A DNA stretch of 64,000 bases, from the NCBI GenBank assembly GCA_020073485.1, contig JAIQFB010000025.1, positions 21,179 to 85,178 on the forward strand. The letters are read 5' to 3'. Below, piece by piece: positions 55,169 through 63,881 of the stretch. The notes beneath the pieces were generated by a model. It was not told the DNA's origin, ran no database searches, and was given only the letters and a program-made list of their open reading frames with translations. Made by a program: the position numbers and the translations under genes. This stretch comes from Terriglobia bacterium. Its GTDB lineage: Bacteria; Acidobacteriota; Terriglobia; Acidiferrales; UBA7541. Within the stretch, counting starts at the first letter, position 1. Each line of letters opens with the position of its first letter.

Positions 55169-56524
55169 AGCCGGGTAGTAAACCATGACGTAGAACTCCT
55201 TGCTGACCAGGTCCGTGCCCTCGAATCCGTTGTCGAAGTCGAAGCTATACGCAAAGGACGTTCCTGGCGGCCCGGGAGGGCTGAGCTTGGGATTGCAAGG
55301 AGACTGGCTGCTGCCTTTTTGATCCCGTTCGCATGCCCAATAGAAGAAGGGCTGAAAATGCCAGAAGGGGCCGACGCGTCCTTCTGCCAGCAGCCTGAAA
55401 TCGGCGCCCGGCTGGAGATTGAGGTCCTGGAATAGCGTTTTCAGATCGGCAAAGTGCGGGACAGTCCAGAGGTTTGTTCCGGCGTAGTTGGCGTTATTCA
55501 TGGCCTCAAGCCATCCGAGCGGCAGGGGCGGCGTCCCAACTGCCGTCCCATACAACATCGCGCCATCCACATCGATGAGCGGCACGGTCAATACGTTTCC
55601 ATTGACATTCGAAGTAATAGTCGTGGTGCCCGTGAGGCCGAAGTTCATCGAGGCGGCAAGATTCGCATCGAGCGTCCAGGAGATGCCAGTGTTCGTGTCA
55701 TACACAGCCTTGCCGGAGGCGGTTCCGTTTGTATAGGGCAACACGCCGGAACCAGTCGGCGGCGTGCCGATCGCACCTGTCGCCATGGGAAGAACGTGAA
55801 GATAGTTGTACTTCGTCGTGTTCGCACCCTGCAGAGCCGAGAGGAAGGACATCGTTACCTCTCCGCCGGAGTTTGTGTCTTGCGTCCAGTAAAGCGAGGG
55901 CTGCAAGTTGCGGAAGGGCCAGACCCGGTTGGTAAAGTGAGGGACGACGCTGTCCGGGAAGGTACGAGCTAGCCCGACATTGTAGAGATTGCCGAGCGCG
56001 CTGCCGGTGCAAGAGGCGCCAAATCCTCCGTTGTTGAATGAATCGCAGGAGCTGTCGTCCAGCGGGTTATCGGGAAGCTGCCAATTGTTATGACTAAGGA
56101 AGCCGCGACCATGGTCATAGCTATTCAAGGCGTCGACCCACTTCAGGGCCGTCGGGTAGTCCATGGTGCCGTCCGGGTTGACTCCGGCGACGCCCAACTG
56201 TGCGCGGATCACTGGATTGGCGGCCAAATTGGCGTCTGCCAGCCAGCAGACGCTCTGATTGGAATCGTAGACAATCATGCCGAAATCCGCGGGCGTTAAT
56301 CCTTGGGTATCGATCGGGGCAGAATCACCATAATTTGCGCCAAGCAATATTTCTGCTTCGGGAAAGGCCGCGAACGATGGAAAGCCATTCTCGCATGGGT
56401 TAGAACCCCACCATCCTGTCTGGTGGGTCTGGTCCTGAGCCGCCGCCGTGGAGGCGAGGCCAGAAAGAAATATTGCTGCACAGGCAAACAGAAAAAAGAT
56501 AAAGGCTTTTCGGATGATCGTCAT
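55151..56524 (-). CDS. Exported DUF1566 protein, tandem paralogue B
   Basis: The 457-residue protein is a close relative of paralogue A: same signal peptide core (FLFACAAIFLSG), GLTPADFGMIVYDSNQSVCW, YPTALKWVDALNSYDHGRG and FLSHNNWQLPDN, and the same two-unit layout. It ends VMVYYPAPAAGR. Upstream it shares a conserved ~92-base leader with gene A (55077-55168 and 56534-56626). Sequence divergence between A and B in the middle suggests an old duplication or mixed origin. Confidence 0.72.
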   Translation of the reverse strand: MTIIRKAFIFFLFACAAIFLSGLASTAAAQDQTHQTGWWGSNPCENGFPSFAAFPEAEILLGANYGDSAPIDTQGLTPADFGMIVYDSNQSVCWLADANLAANPVIRAQLGVAGVNPDGTMDYPTALKWVDALNSYDHGRGFLSHNNWQLPDNPLDDSSCDSFNNGGFGASCTGSALGNLYNVGLARTFPDSVVPHFTNRVWPFRNLQPSLYWTQDTNSGGEVTMSFLSALQGANTTKYNYLHVLPMATGAIGTPPTGSGVLPYTNGTASGKAVYDTNTGISWTLDANLAASMNFGLTGTTTITSNVNGNVLTVPLIDVDGAMLYGTAVGTPPLPLGWLEAMNNANYAGTNLWTVPHFADLKTLFQDLNLQPGADFRLLAEGRVGPFWHFQPFFYWACERDQKGSSQSPCNPKLSPPGPPGTSFAYSFDFDNGFEGTDLVSKEFYVMVYYPAPAAGR

Positions 56525-56533
56525 TCATCCCTC

Positions 56534-56626
56534 CCGAAATCGAATTCACATCAAGTCAAGCCATCTCCAAGGGCCGGATGCGACTCCATTGAAACTGGCT
56601 AGCCGTTTCACCGTCCCGCTGCGAGG
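56534..56626 (-). repeat. Duplicated leader/stop segment, copy B, with trace of a lost third gene
   Basis: It matches 55077-55168. On the minus strand it still reads GCA GCG GGA CGG TGA (Ala-Ala-Gly-Arg-stop, stop at 56608-56610), the end of a DUF1566 gene, but the rest of that gene is absent upstream of paralogue B. It is a remnant of a third tandem copy. Confidence 0.6.
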
Positions 56627-56954
56627 CTAAAGGGTGTTGTTTCCGGCGGCTGAAAATCGGTCCACTTGCGTCGATTTCGCGTAAGGGCCGCCGAAACCGC
56701 CTTTTCCCCATCATCGATCTCCAACCCTCTTAACGAGGAACCGAGCATTCTTTACCGGATTTATGTCTCGGTAGCCGGCAGAACTGAGGATTTACAACAA
56801 GTTTCCAGCCGTTGCAAGTACCTATTGGTAATTTATGAGTCCTAGACCTATCTGCCTGCCAGATATGCGGAACGCTCCTGGAGATTCAAATCCTTGTTGG
56901 CGGGACCAGAGGTCGACGCTGTCCTTCCCCAGGCCGCAGCGTCGGTTCCCCTGA
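56627..56954. other. Non-coding stretch with a possible insertion-sequence end
   Basis: TTGTTTCCGGCGGCTGAAAA followed by TCGGTCCACTT at 56637-56670 resembles the inner end of IS21-type elements, and GGCCGCCGAAACCGCC follows. No transposase frame is present. The rest shows no gene. The likeness is by eye only. Confidence 0.3.
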
Positions 56955-57372
56955 GGTCCATCAAGTTCTGGCCAGCTTGCTGCACAGGGCGAGAATGACG
57001 GTCCATACGTCCAAAATGATGGGGGCTCGACGATGGAAGGTACAGGCTGGGAGCATGAGAATCCCGTCTTCCCCCTGCCCGATGGCAAGGTCTACTTGGG
57101 CATCTGGGCGGATCCGATGTTGACGGCGAGCACGAGCCAGGAGAAAGCGATTGGGATGCGCGAAGGTTCCACGGAGGCGGGTATTAACCGTACCTTTGCC
57201 TTACACCTGCATTATTACGACTGGACCGAGCTTTTGCAGGCGCTGGAGGTCGGCGGCGTCTTTCAACCCGATAACGATCTATCGGGAGACATCGACCATA
57301 AGCGCGTCCCGATCATCTCCTGGAAATGCGATCGCACCGTTGCCGATTCCGACGCCGTCATCGCCGGGGGCG
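56955..57372 (+). pseudogene. GH26-like (beta-mannanase family) fragment, broken at both ends
   Basis: The frame is open from just after a TGA near 56952. GENDGPYVQNDGGSTMEGTG is already protein-like before the only ATG (57033). PVFPLPDGKVYLGIWADPML, HLHYYDWTELLQALEVGG and DLSGDIDHKRVPIISWKCD suit the N-terminal part of a GH26-type glycosidase, before the catalytic Glu residues. After VIAGG (about 57371) the frame becomes the antisense of an XRE regulator gene, so the rest of the enzyme is lost. Family assignment is moderate. Confidence 0.5.
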
Positions 57373-57832
57373 CGATCACTTGTTCGACTGAGGCGCTGGT
57401 GAGATCCGTGAACGAGCCCCCTGACTGCCCTAAGGTGCCGGCATGAATATCCAGGAGGGGAATGGCGACCAACTGAGGCCTGGGCATTCCCTTGCGCCTT
57501 TTTGGCATTGCGCGGCTTCCGGCGTGGACAATATCGAAATCCAGGGCTTTCTTGTGCTGCGAATTCGGTTGAGTGCTGGGAAACATCTGTGCGAGGTCGG
57601 ATCTTTGCAAGCCCGCGCGAGCCCAAAACTCCCAGCATTGGGGCTCGCCGGCCAAATTTCCCAGCTGGAAGTAGCATTGCGCGGTTGGTTCCTGCTTGCC
57701 GGTCTCCCAGCGGGAAACGGCCATGGCGGAATAATGCAAACGCGATCCAAAAGCGGTTTGGCTCAATCCCAGACGTTTGCGGAAGTCGAGTATTTTGCCG
57801 GCCCAATCGGGAAGCCCCTTATCTTGCGCCAT
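57263..57832 (-). CDS. XRE family transcriptional regulator, C-terminally truncated
   Basis: The 189-residue reading frame begins with an XRE helix-turn-helix (ILDFRKRLGLSQTAFGSRLHYSAMAVSRWETGKQEP). It continues as a family-like protein through LVAIPLLDIHAGTLGQSGG to EQVIAPPAM at about residue 153. The remaining ~36 residues are simply the antisense of the GH26-like fragment, so the native C-terminal (probably LexA/S24-like sensing) domain is missing. DNA-binding may survive. A perfect 7-base inverted repeat 93-110 bases upstream (57925-57942) could be its operator. Confidence 0.65.
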   Translation of the reverse strand: MAQDKGLPDWAGKILDFRKRLGLSQTAFGSRLHYSAMAVSRWETGKQEPTAQCYFQLGNLAGEPQCWEFWARAGLQRSDLAQMFPSTQPNSQHKKALDFDIVHAGSRAMPKRRKGMPRPQLVAIPLLDIHAGTLGQSGGSFTDLTSASVEQVIAPPAMTASESATVRSHFQEMIGTRLWSMSPDRSLSG

Positions 57833-58166
57833 TGTTCCCCCCTTGGACGGACGTGCTCAAACACGGAGTCAGGAAACGCAGGTGGCAAGTTCGCGGCCAT
57901 CTTCCATTTTTGATGTTTCGTTCCATCACAGGCTTCTGTGATCTTGCGGGCTGGGGAAGAAGCAAGTGAGATCTGACTGTTGTGCGCGCCGGCACAAAGA
58001 AGCAGACGGAAGAGCAGCGGTTGCCTTTGTCCCTAGAGGCCCACGGAACTTGAGTGCCGGGCAAACCTCAAATCGAGATAGGATTTGCCGCTTTTCAATC
58101 TAACTGATGATAGTCCATGTTGGGGTGGAATTCACGGTGAAACCTTTGCATGCTACCCTGCGTACT
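57833..58166. other. Intergenic region with an inverted repeat (57925-57942)
   Basis: No gene is seen. ATCACAG-GCTT-CTGTGAT at 57925-57942 is a perfect 7-base inverted repeat and could be an operator for the adjacent XRE gene or a small hairpin. The promoter of the ABC operon should lie at the right end. Confidence 0.5.
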
Positions 58167-58898
58167 ATGAATGTGACCGAAACTCAGGCGGGTTTGAATG
58201 GCAATGCCATCCACGCGGACCAGGTATCGCGCCATTATCAAATGGGCGGCGCCACCATCCGCGCAGTGGACCAGATTTCGCTCGACGTGCGCGCGGGAGA
58301 GTTTCTTGCACTGCTGGGCGCCAGCGGATCGGGCAAGTCTACGCTGCTCAATCTGATCGCGGGGCTCGACCGGCCGACCTCGGGAGCGATTTTCGCGCAG
58401 GGGCGGGATCTGGCGCGGATGTCGAGCGAAGATCTTGCCAAACACCGCAATCATACAATCGGCATCGTGTTTCAGTCCTTCCAATTACTTCCCCGAATGA
58501 CGCTGGAAGAGAACGTGGAATTGCCGCTCCGACTGGCCGAAATCCCGCGTGCAGAGCGCCCTGGGCGCGTGCGCGAAGCCCTCGACCGGGTGGGTCTGGC
58601 TGCACGTGTGAAACATCGCCCCGCCGAACTATCGGGCGGAGAGCAGCAGCGAGCGGCCATCGCGCGCGCGCTGGTCAACCAGCCCATGATCCTGCTCGCG
58701 GATGAACCGACGGGCAATCTCGACAGCAAAACAGGCGATGAAATCATGCATCTGATTGCGGGGATTCACCGGCCCGCCTCTGGACCCGGGAGAACCATCA
58801 TCATGGTCACGCACGAACGGGCGCTGGCGGAACAATACGCCGACCGCATCGTCACGTTGTCGGACGGCACGATTGCCCGCGAGGAGAGCTTGCGATGA
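58167..58898 (+). CDS. ABC transporter ATP-binding protein (MacB/LolD type)
   Basis: From the ATG at 58167 (an earlier one at 58107 precedes no motif) the 243-residue protein has Walker A GASGSGKST, the Q-loop FQSFQLLPRM, signature LSGGEQQR, Walker B ILLADEP and the His switch MVTHER. It pairs with the FtsX-type permease encoded next with an ATGA overlap. The family moves lipoproteins or macrolides/peptides by a periplasmic mechanism. Confidence 0.93.
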   Translation: MNVTETQAGLNGNAIHADQVSRHYQMGGATIRAVDQISLDVRAGEFLALLGASGSGKSTLLNLIAGLDRPTSGAIFAQGRDLARMSSEDLAKHRNHTIGIVFQSFQLLPRMTLEENVELPLRLAEIPRAERPGRVREALDRVGLAARVKHRPAELSGGEQQRAAIARALVNQPMILLADEPTGNLDSKTGDEIMHLIAGIHRPASGPGRTIIMVTHERALAEQYADRIVTLSDGTIAREESLR

Positions 58899-60298
58899 AA
58901 CTGGGAGACCTGACCGAGCTTGCCGCGCGGAATTTGCGCGAAGCGATTCTTCGCAACTCGCTCACCACGCTCGGCATTGCTGTCGGGGTGGCTTCGCTGG
59001 TAGCGCTGTTGTCGCTGGGCGTGGGCCTGCAGCAACTGGTCGACCGCTCGGTGGCGCGCGCCGGATTGTTCGATACGGTTTCCGTGCGGCCACGGCAGAG
59101 CACTCCCTTCGGGCAGCCCGGAGGCGGTCGGCGCAACCCGCGCGATGCCGCCGCCGATCTTGTGCCCCCGCGGGTGCTGGACGACGCGGCACGAAAAGAA
59201 ATCGCAGCGCTGCCTAATGTTTTGGAAGTGAATCCCGAGGAGCGGTTTACGGCCGAAGCGCGGCTGGATCCAAACAGCCAGTTGGTGATGGTCGCGGGGA
59301 TGCCGGCATCGTCGCAGAATAGCGGAGCGCTCGATGGATTGTCCGGAAATTTCTTTTCCGGTCCGGATGCAGAGGAAGTCATCGTGCAGGGCGATATGGC
59401 CAAGCGCCTGCTGAATGAAGGGCAACCTCCCGCTTCCCTGCTGGGTAAGGAAATTACATTGCGATTTGCGCAGCGGCAGGCTCTACCGCCGCCTTCGCAG
59501 CAAGCCGCTTCCGACGCGCCCAACCAGGCCGTCGGCCCGGACGAAGAAGCCATGGGATTTTCGATCGTGCCGAGCGAAAAAAAATTTCGCGTCGTCGGCG
59601 TGACGCCCTCCTCGGATTCCGGGGGCGGCCCGGTGGGCTTCAATAACGCCGGCATGTATCTGCCGCTGGCCGTGGCCGAAAAGCTGCAAGTGGTGCAACA
59701 AGCGGACTTGCGGGAAATGTCGCGATCGGGCGCCGCCGAAGGAATGCGCTACGCGGCGTTGAATGTGCGCGCGAGCAGTCCCGCGGCGGTGGCGCAGATC
59801 GAAGCTAGTATCGCGCACATGGGCTTTGCAGCCTTCTCCCTGATTGACGTGACCCGCAACCTGCGGACATTTTTCGCGATTTTCGATTTGTTCCTGGGAA
59901 TTTTCGGCAGCCTGGCGCTGGCCGTGGCCTCGCTGGGAATCATCAATACGCTGGTGATGGCCATCCTCGAGCGAAGGCGCGAAATCGGCGTCCTCAAGGC
60001 GCTGGGGGCAGCCGATCGCGACGTTCGTCAATTATTTTTCGCGGAAGCCGGCGTGATGGGATTGGCCGGAGGCGTCTTCGGCGTGCTGCTCGGTTGGGGA
60101 ATCGGCCGCGCCATTCAGTTCGCCACTGCGGTGTACTTGGGACGCCAGGGCATGAATTCGCCGAATATCTGGTCGGTGCCGTTGTGGCTGGTGCTGGGAG
60201 CCGTCGCCTTCGCGGTGGTGATCAGCCTGGCGTCGGGAATCTATCCGGCATCCCGGGCCGCGAAGCTGGATCCGGTGGAGGCGCTGCGGTACGAATGA
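58895..60298 (+). CDS. ABC transporter permease (FtsX/MacB-like)
   Basis: The 467-residue protein has one N-terminal helix (LTTLGIAVGVASLVALLSLG), a ~250-residue periplasmic domain, and three C-terminal helices including LGIFGSLALAVASLGIINTLVMAILERRREIGVLKALGA, the FtsX hallmark, and ends SRAAKLDPVEALRYE. Overlaps the ATPase gene by four bases. With it forms a MacB-type mechanotransmission transporter; an adaptor gene is not seen next to it. Confidence 0.9.
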   Translation: MKLGDLTELAARNLREAILRNSLTTLGIAVGVASLVALLSLGVGLQQLVDRSVARAGLFDTVSVRPRQSTPFGQPGGGRRNPRDAAADLVPPRVLDDAARKEIAALPNVLEVNPEERFTAEARLDPNSQLVMVAGMPASSQNSGALDGLSGNFFSGPDAEEVIVQGDMAKRLLNEGQPPASLLGKEITLRFAQRQALPPPSQQAASDAPNQAVGPDEEAMGFSIVPSEKKFRVVGVTPSSDSGGGPVGFNNAGMYLPLAVAEKLQVVQQADLREMSRSGAAEGMRYAALNVRASSPAAVAQIEASIAHMGFAAFSLIDVTRNLRTFFAIFDLFLGIFGSLALAVASLGIINTLVMAILERRREIGVLKALGAADRDVRQLFFAEAGVMGLAGGVFGVLLGWGIGRAIQFATAVYLGRQGMNSPNIWSVPLWLVLGAVAFAVVISLASGIYPASRAAKLDPVEALRYE

Positions 60299-60306
60299 AG
60301 GGATTT

Positions 60307-60435
60307 GTGATTTGTGAGTCGTGATTCGTAATTCGTGGAAAATCCCTGCAAGGAACGATCAACCTAAAACATTGGATTCACCGCAGAGTGGCACAGTTTT
60401 TCTTCACGAATTACGAATCACGAATTGCAAATCAC
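60307..60435. repeat. Imperfect inverted repeat after the ABC operon
   Basis: Arms at 60307-60337 and 60405-60435 match over 31 bases with 3 mismatches (core TCGTGATTCGTAATTCGTG). The 67-base centre has no gene. It resembles small non-autonomous intergenic repeats and is not a terminator because the loop is large and no T-run follows. Confidence 0.6.
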
Positions 60436-60499
60436 TCGCACCAAACGACGCAACCGTCACATCCGCGAAGACCGCCGCAACGAAAAAAACGCGCGCAAA

Positions 60500-60541
60500 A
60501 AAATAACCGGGACGCTCAGCTGAGGGGCCGGAGCGTCCCGG
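60500..60541 (-). terminator. Rho-independent terminator of the PilZ gene
   Basis: An 11-base stem (CCGGGACGCTC with GAGCGTCCCGG, loop 60518-60530) is followed on the minus strand by TTATTTTTTT. It lies about 40 bases past the stop of the PilZ gene. Confidence 0.88.
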
Positions 60542-60582
60542 TCTTTCCTGTCCGCCTCCGCAGGTGGCGGGCAAGGTCGTCG

Positions 60583-60954
60583 CTACGCGGCGTGTTCGTC
60601 GCCGCGCAGGAATTCGTATCGTTCGATCTGGGCTACCACTCCGATGCGGCCGGGTTCGTCGCTTTCGGCGCGCTTGATGCGGCCGAGGCAGCGAACCTTT
60701 ACCGGCCCGGCCAGCGTGATCTCATGGGGGAGCGTCAGCAGGATCTCCACCGGCGAGCCGCTGGAGACCTCCTTCGGCAGGAAGAAGTAGACCCCTCGCG
60801 AGCTCACGTCCCGGGACTCCGTCGAAGCTTCACCGATCGCCGAACCGCTGGTCCAGCGAACGATCATAGGTAGCCGAATCTGGAACCGTTGTGTGGCGCG
60901 TCTCTCTTCGGCTGTCAAAGGGGCATCCTCCGGTTTCGAATCTCTTGCATTCAT
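60583..60954 (-). CDS. PilZ domain protein (c-di-GMP receptor candidate)
   Basis: From the ATG at 60954 the 123-residue protein has the PilZ signature: RRATQRFQIRL, an R-x3-R-type basic motif, and RDVSSRGVYFF, the D-x-S-x2-G motif, both needed for c-di-GMP binding. LTLPHEITLAGPVKVRCLGRI is the barrel. As a stand-alone PilZ protein it may act on motility or envelope functions. It ends in its own terminator. Confidence 0.85.
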   Translation of the reverse strand: MNARDSKPEDAPLTAEERRATQRFQIRLPMIVRWTSGSAIGEASTESRDVSSRGVYFFLPKEVSSGSPVEILLTLPHEITLAGPVKVRCLGRIKRAESDEPGRIGVVAQIERYEFLRGDEHAA

Positions 60955-61021
60955 GTAAGCGAGAATACGGTGCGGGGCTGGAAGCCTCAATAGCGCGGAA
61001 GTCCCGATTTTTCAGTGCCAA

Positions 61022-61345
61022 ATTTGGTACGGGGGTACTAGCCTGCCAGGCCAGCTAAAGCGTTACGAATAAAAGGAGATAGGCCACTGGGTGCCTCGTG
61101 GTCGGGGGCGGAATCCGGGCTACAGGCATTTAAGCCCCCGTCCGCCGCGGCGGACGGGCTGCAGCAATCTGTTTAGACGGGCGTTGAAATCCGGGGTAGC
61201 AGGCGCTGTAGCCCAGGTCTTCAGAGCCGAGGTTTTTCGCACCTTGGAGCAACCGCACGATGTGTAGCGCGATCCGCGAAACCCTGAAAACGTCCCTGCT
61301 ATTCGCCCCTTATACAGATCAGAAATCAGTTCTGAAGGATCCAGC
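61022..61345. other. Intergenic region with a perfect palindrome (61137-61158)
   Basis: A perfect 22-base palindrome with half CCCGTCCGCCG lies at 61137-61158. No reading frame with protein-like features is present. It could be a cruciform-forming repeat or protein-binding site; no T-run follows, so it is not a terminator. Confidence 0.55.
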
Positions 61346-62014
61346 CTAAGCCTGATCGATGAGGCGGTGATGGATGGCGTAGAGGGCGAGTTCCAGGCGG
61401 TCGGAGACCCCGAGCTTATCGAAGATGTTATGGAGGTGGTTCTTCACCGTTTGTTCGCTGATGAAGAGCTTTTCGCCGATTTCCTTGTTGCGGAAACCCT
61501 GCGCGACCAATTGCACGATTTCCTTTTCGCGATCGCTCAGCAGCGGCTTTTCGCGGCGCGGGCCTCCGTCGGAGGACTTCGAGAAGGCCTTCATGACTTC
61601 CGCGGTCATGTGATTATCAAGCCAGATTTCACCGCCATGAACTTTGTGGATGCTGCGGACCAGGAGTTCGGTGGCGGACTGCTTCAGCACCACGCCGCGC
61701 GCGCCCAGGCGCATGGCGCGGACCACGTCGCGATCGTCCTCGGCCGCCGTCAGAACGACGACGCGCGTGGGTAGCTGATCAAAGTTGACCTCCTCGAGAA
61801 CCGCAAGGCCGTCCTTATCCGGCATGCGCAAATCCAGCAGGAGAATGTCGGGCTTGAGCTTGGTGAGCATCTTGATGCAATCATTCCCGTTGGAGGCCTC
61901 GCCGACAATGGTGATGGAATCGTCTCCATCAAGCAGTTTGCGCAGACCTTCACGGAAGATGGCGTGATCGTCAGCCATCAAGACACGAATCTGTGGTTTT
62001 GTTGTTTTGGCCAT
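61346..62014 (-). CDS. NarL/FixJ family response regulator
   Basis: The 222-residue protein has a receiver with VLMADDHAIFREGL and the phosphoacceptor Asp61 in ILLLDLRMPDKDG. A LuxR-type helix-turn-helix (LSDREKEIVQLVAQGFRNKEIGEKLFISEQTVKNHLHNIF) follows. It begins one base after the sensor kinase stop, so it should be the output partner of that kinase. Confidence 0.94.
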   Translation of the reverse strand: MAKTTKPQIRVLMADDHAIFREGLRKLLDGDDSITIVGEASNGNDCIKMLTKLKPDILLLDLRMPDKDGLAVLEEVNFDQLPTRVVVLTAAEDDRDVVRAMRLGARGVVLKQSATELLVRSIHKVHGGEIWLDNHMTAEVMKAFSKSSDGGPRREKPLLSDREKEIVQLVAQGFRNKEIGEKLFISEQTVKNHLHNIFDKLGVSDRLELALYAIHHRLIDQA

Positions 62015-62015
62015 A

Positions 62016-63686
62016 TCAGCCGAGAGGGACCTCTACGGTCAATCGGGCACCGTGCGCTGGAGTGGATTCCACCGTCAACACGCCGCCGACACTGCGAGTA
62101 CGCTCCTTAATTGAAATTGGCCCCAGCCGCAATCGGTCCAGTTCGTCCCCGGTAAAGCGTCCGGCGAAGCTAAAGCCTTCCCCGTTATCATCCACCACAA
62201 GGACGACTTGGCTCTCATTCTGCCATAGTTTTACCACCACGTGTGAAGCATGCGCATGTTTTTTCACATTGTGTAACGATTCTCTATATATCTGAAAGAG
62301 GTCGCGGCAGATGCGGTCCGGGATCTGGAGTTCCACGGCGTCGATCAGCAGATCCAGCCCCAGGCCGGATTCATTGCGAAATCGCTCCCCGAACCCCCGC
62401 ATGAGATCGACCAAATCGGCGCTTTGCACCCTCAGGGGGCGCATGTCGGTAACCATGCGGCGCAACTCGTCGGTCTCGTTGCGGACGGTCTGCTGGAGCG
62501 AGGTGAGCCCTCCCACGGCCTGTTCCGGGTCGACGGGCACCTTGCGCCGCAGCACGTCCAGCTGGATGTCGACGCTCAGCAGGGTCTGCAGGATCCCGTC
62601 GTGAATTTCGCGCGAGATGCGGCTGCGCTCGCCTTCAATGGCGTGGGCCCGGATATGGCGAAGCAGGAACAGATTTTGCAGCGGCGGGCCGAGGTGCCGG
62701 ACGATCCTTTCCAGCCATTGCAGATCCTGGGAAAGGAACCGGCGGCGCCCATTTCCGAGCATGAGACGACCAACCGGCTGGCCGGCCAATTCCAGTGTAA
62801 CGCCCATCACCGATCTCCAACCGAGTTCCTCGCGCATGGGGCCCGGCAACCGGGGCAGGTCCTTCATGCGGCGGCCATCGGTGCGATTCCAGCCGAAGCC
62901 GTCTCCGGAACCCCCGAGATGATTCCAACAGATGCTGGCGTCGGGATGATCCAGGAGAAAGCCGTCGCTGCGCGTAGTCGGAAGATTTTCCGGCGTAAGG
63001 CGCGAGTCGTCACCGGCGCGAAGCCGCCAGACAAAAATTCGATCGATATCCGCGTCGCGAACGGCCAGCACCGCCTCCTCGCAGGCGAAGGTCGTGACCA
63101 GTTCCGTGAGAATCAGGCGCAGGGACTCGGCCATGCCGCGCTCTACTTCCAGCAGCCCGGTAATGTGCGCCAGGAACTCTTGTTCGGTAGCGTGCCTGCG
63201 CTGCCGGCTACCGAGGAAGGCCATGCCGGCACCCGCCGCGAAAGTGCCGGTGGAAAGCGCGATCCAGGACAGCATCTGTTCCCAGGCGAGTGGGCCGTTC
63301 AAAGCCGTTCGGATCAGAAGGGCCAGTGTCACGATTCCTGCCAAAACTACGGAGCGGCGCGTTCCCCAGTGAACCCCGGCGGAGAGGGCCACAAACAGGT
63401 AAACAAACCAGAATGCAACGACGGTGTGAGTCAGGAGCAGGAACACGGCGAGCGCGGCAAGGTCGACCGGCAGAGGTAGCGGCAGTTCGCCGACCCATTT
63501 CAGATTCTGCACCAATGCCAGCGCCAGGGCCACGCACAGATATGCGATGACGAACAAAACAGCGTTCGGGCCGCGCTGGGCCGGAGGCCTTTCGAGTAAG
63601 TCCACCAGCGCGAGAACCATGAAAATAGGTCGAGCGTAGGCAATCTGGCGCTCTAGGTGGCGCCGCTCGGCTGCGTGGGGTTGCAT
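62016..63686 (-). CDS. Sensor histidine kinase (HisKA_3/NarX-like), membrane-bound
   Basis: The 556-residue protein has about four to five membrane helices (residues 18-160), a GAF-like segment (about 180-330, with FACEEAVLAVRDADID and LELAGQPVGRLML), the HisKA_3 dimerisation box RSRISREIHDGILQTLLS with His362, and an ATPase domain ending near VVDDNGEGFSF. Such kinases phosphorylate NarL-type regulators, here the gene immediately downstream. Signal unknown. Confidence 0.92.
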   Translation of the reverse strand: MQPHAAERRHLERQIAYARPIFMVLALVDLLERPPAQRGPNAVLFVIAYLCVALALALVQNLKWVGELPLPLPVDLAALAVFLLLTHTVVAFWFVYLFVALSAGVHWGTRRSVVLAGIVTLALLIRTALNGPLAWEQMLSWIALSTGTFAAGAGMAFLGSRQRRHATEQEFLAHITGLLEVERGMAESLRLILTELVTTFACEEAVLAVRDADIDRIFVWRLRAGDDSRLTPENLPTTRSDGFLLDHPDASICWNHLGGSGDGFGWNRTDGRRMKDLPRLPGPMREELGWRSVMGVTLELAGQPVGRLMLGNGRRRFLSQDLQWLERIVRHLGPPLQNLFLLRHIRAHAIEGERSRISREIHDGILQTLLSVDIQLDVLRRKVPVDPEQAVGGLTSLQQTVRNETDELRRMVTDMRPLRVQSADLVDLMRGFGERFRNESGLGLDLLIDAVELQIPDRICRDLFQIYRESLHNVKKHAHASHVVVKLWQNESQVVLVVDDNGEGFSFAGRFTGDELDRLRLGPISIKERTRSVGGVLTVESTPAHGARLTVEVPLG

Positions 63687-63881
63687 AATTTAAGCGAGGG
63701 AACTGGCGAACAACAAACAGTCTAACAAGAATGTTCTATCGCGCAAGACGGGCGTTCCTTCCCGGCAACTCCCATTCCCGCGCTTCCATGAACCCTCCAC
63801 GATGCGCATAATTCTTTTTTCCAAAATGAGGAATTCGAGCGATAATCGTGGCCATAGAAATTTTCCTGTGGAGCGCCGCGC

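Noticed and set aside
56822..57088. 88-codon minus-strand frame beside the GH26-like fragment
   Set aside because: No domain, no ribosome-binding site, and it overlaps the fragment that has recognisable text.
60307..60435. CRISPR array
   Set aside because: Only two inverted arms with one centre; no direct repeats or regular spacers. No cas genes or arrays appear anywhere in the window.
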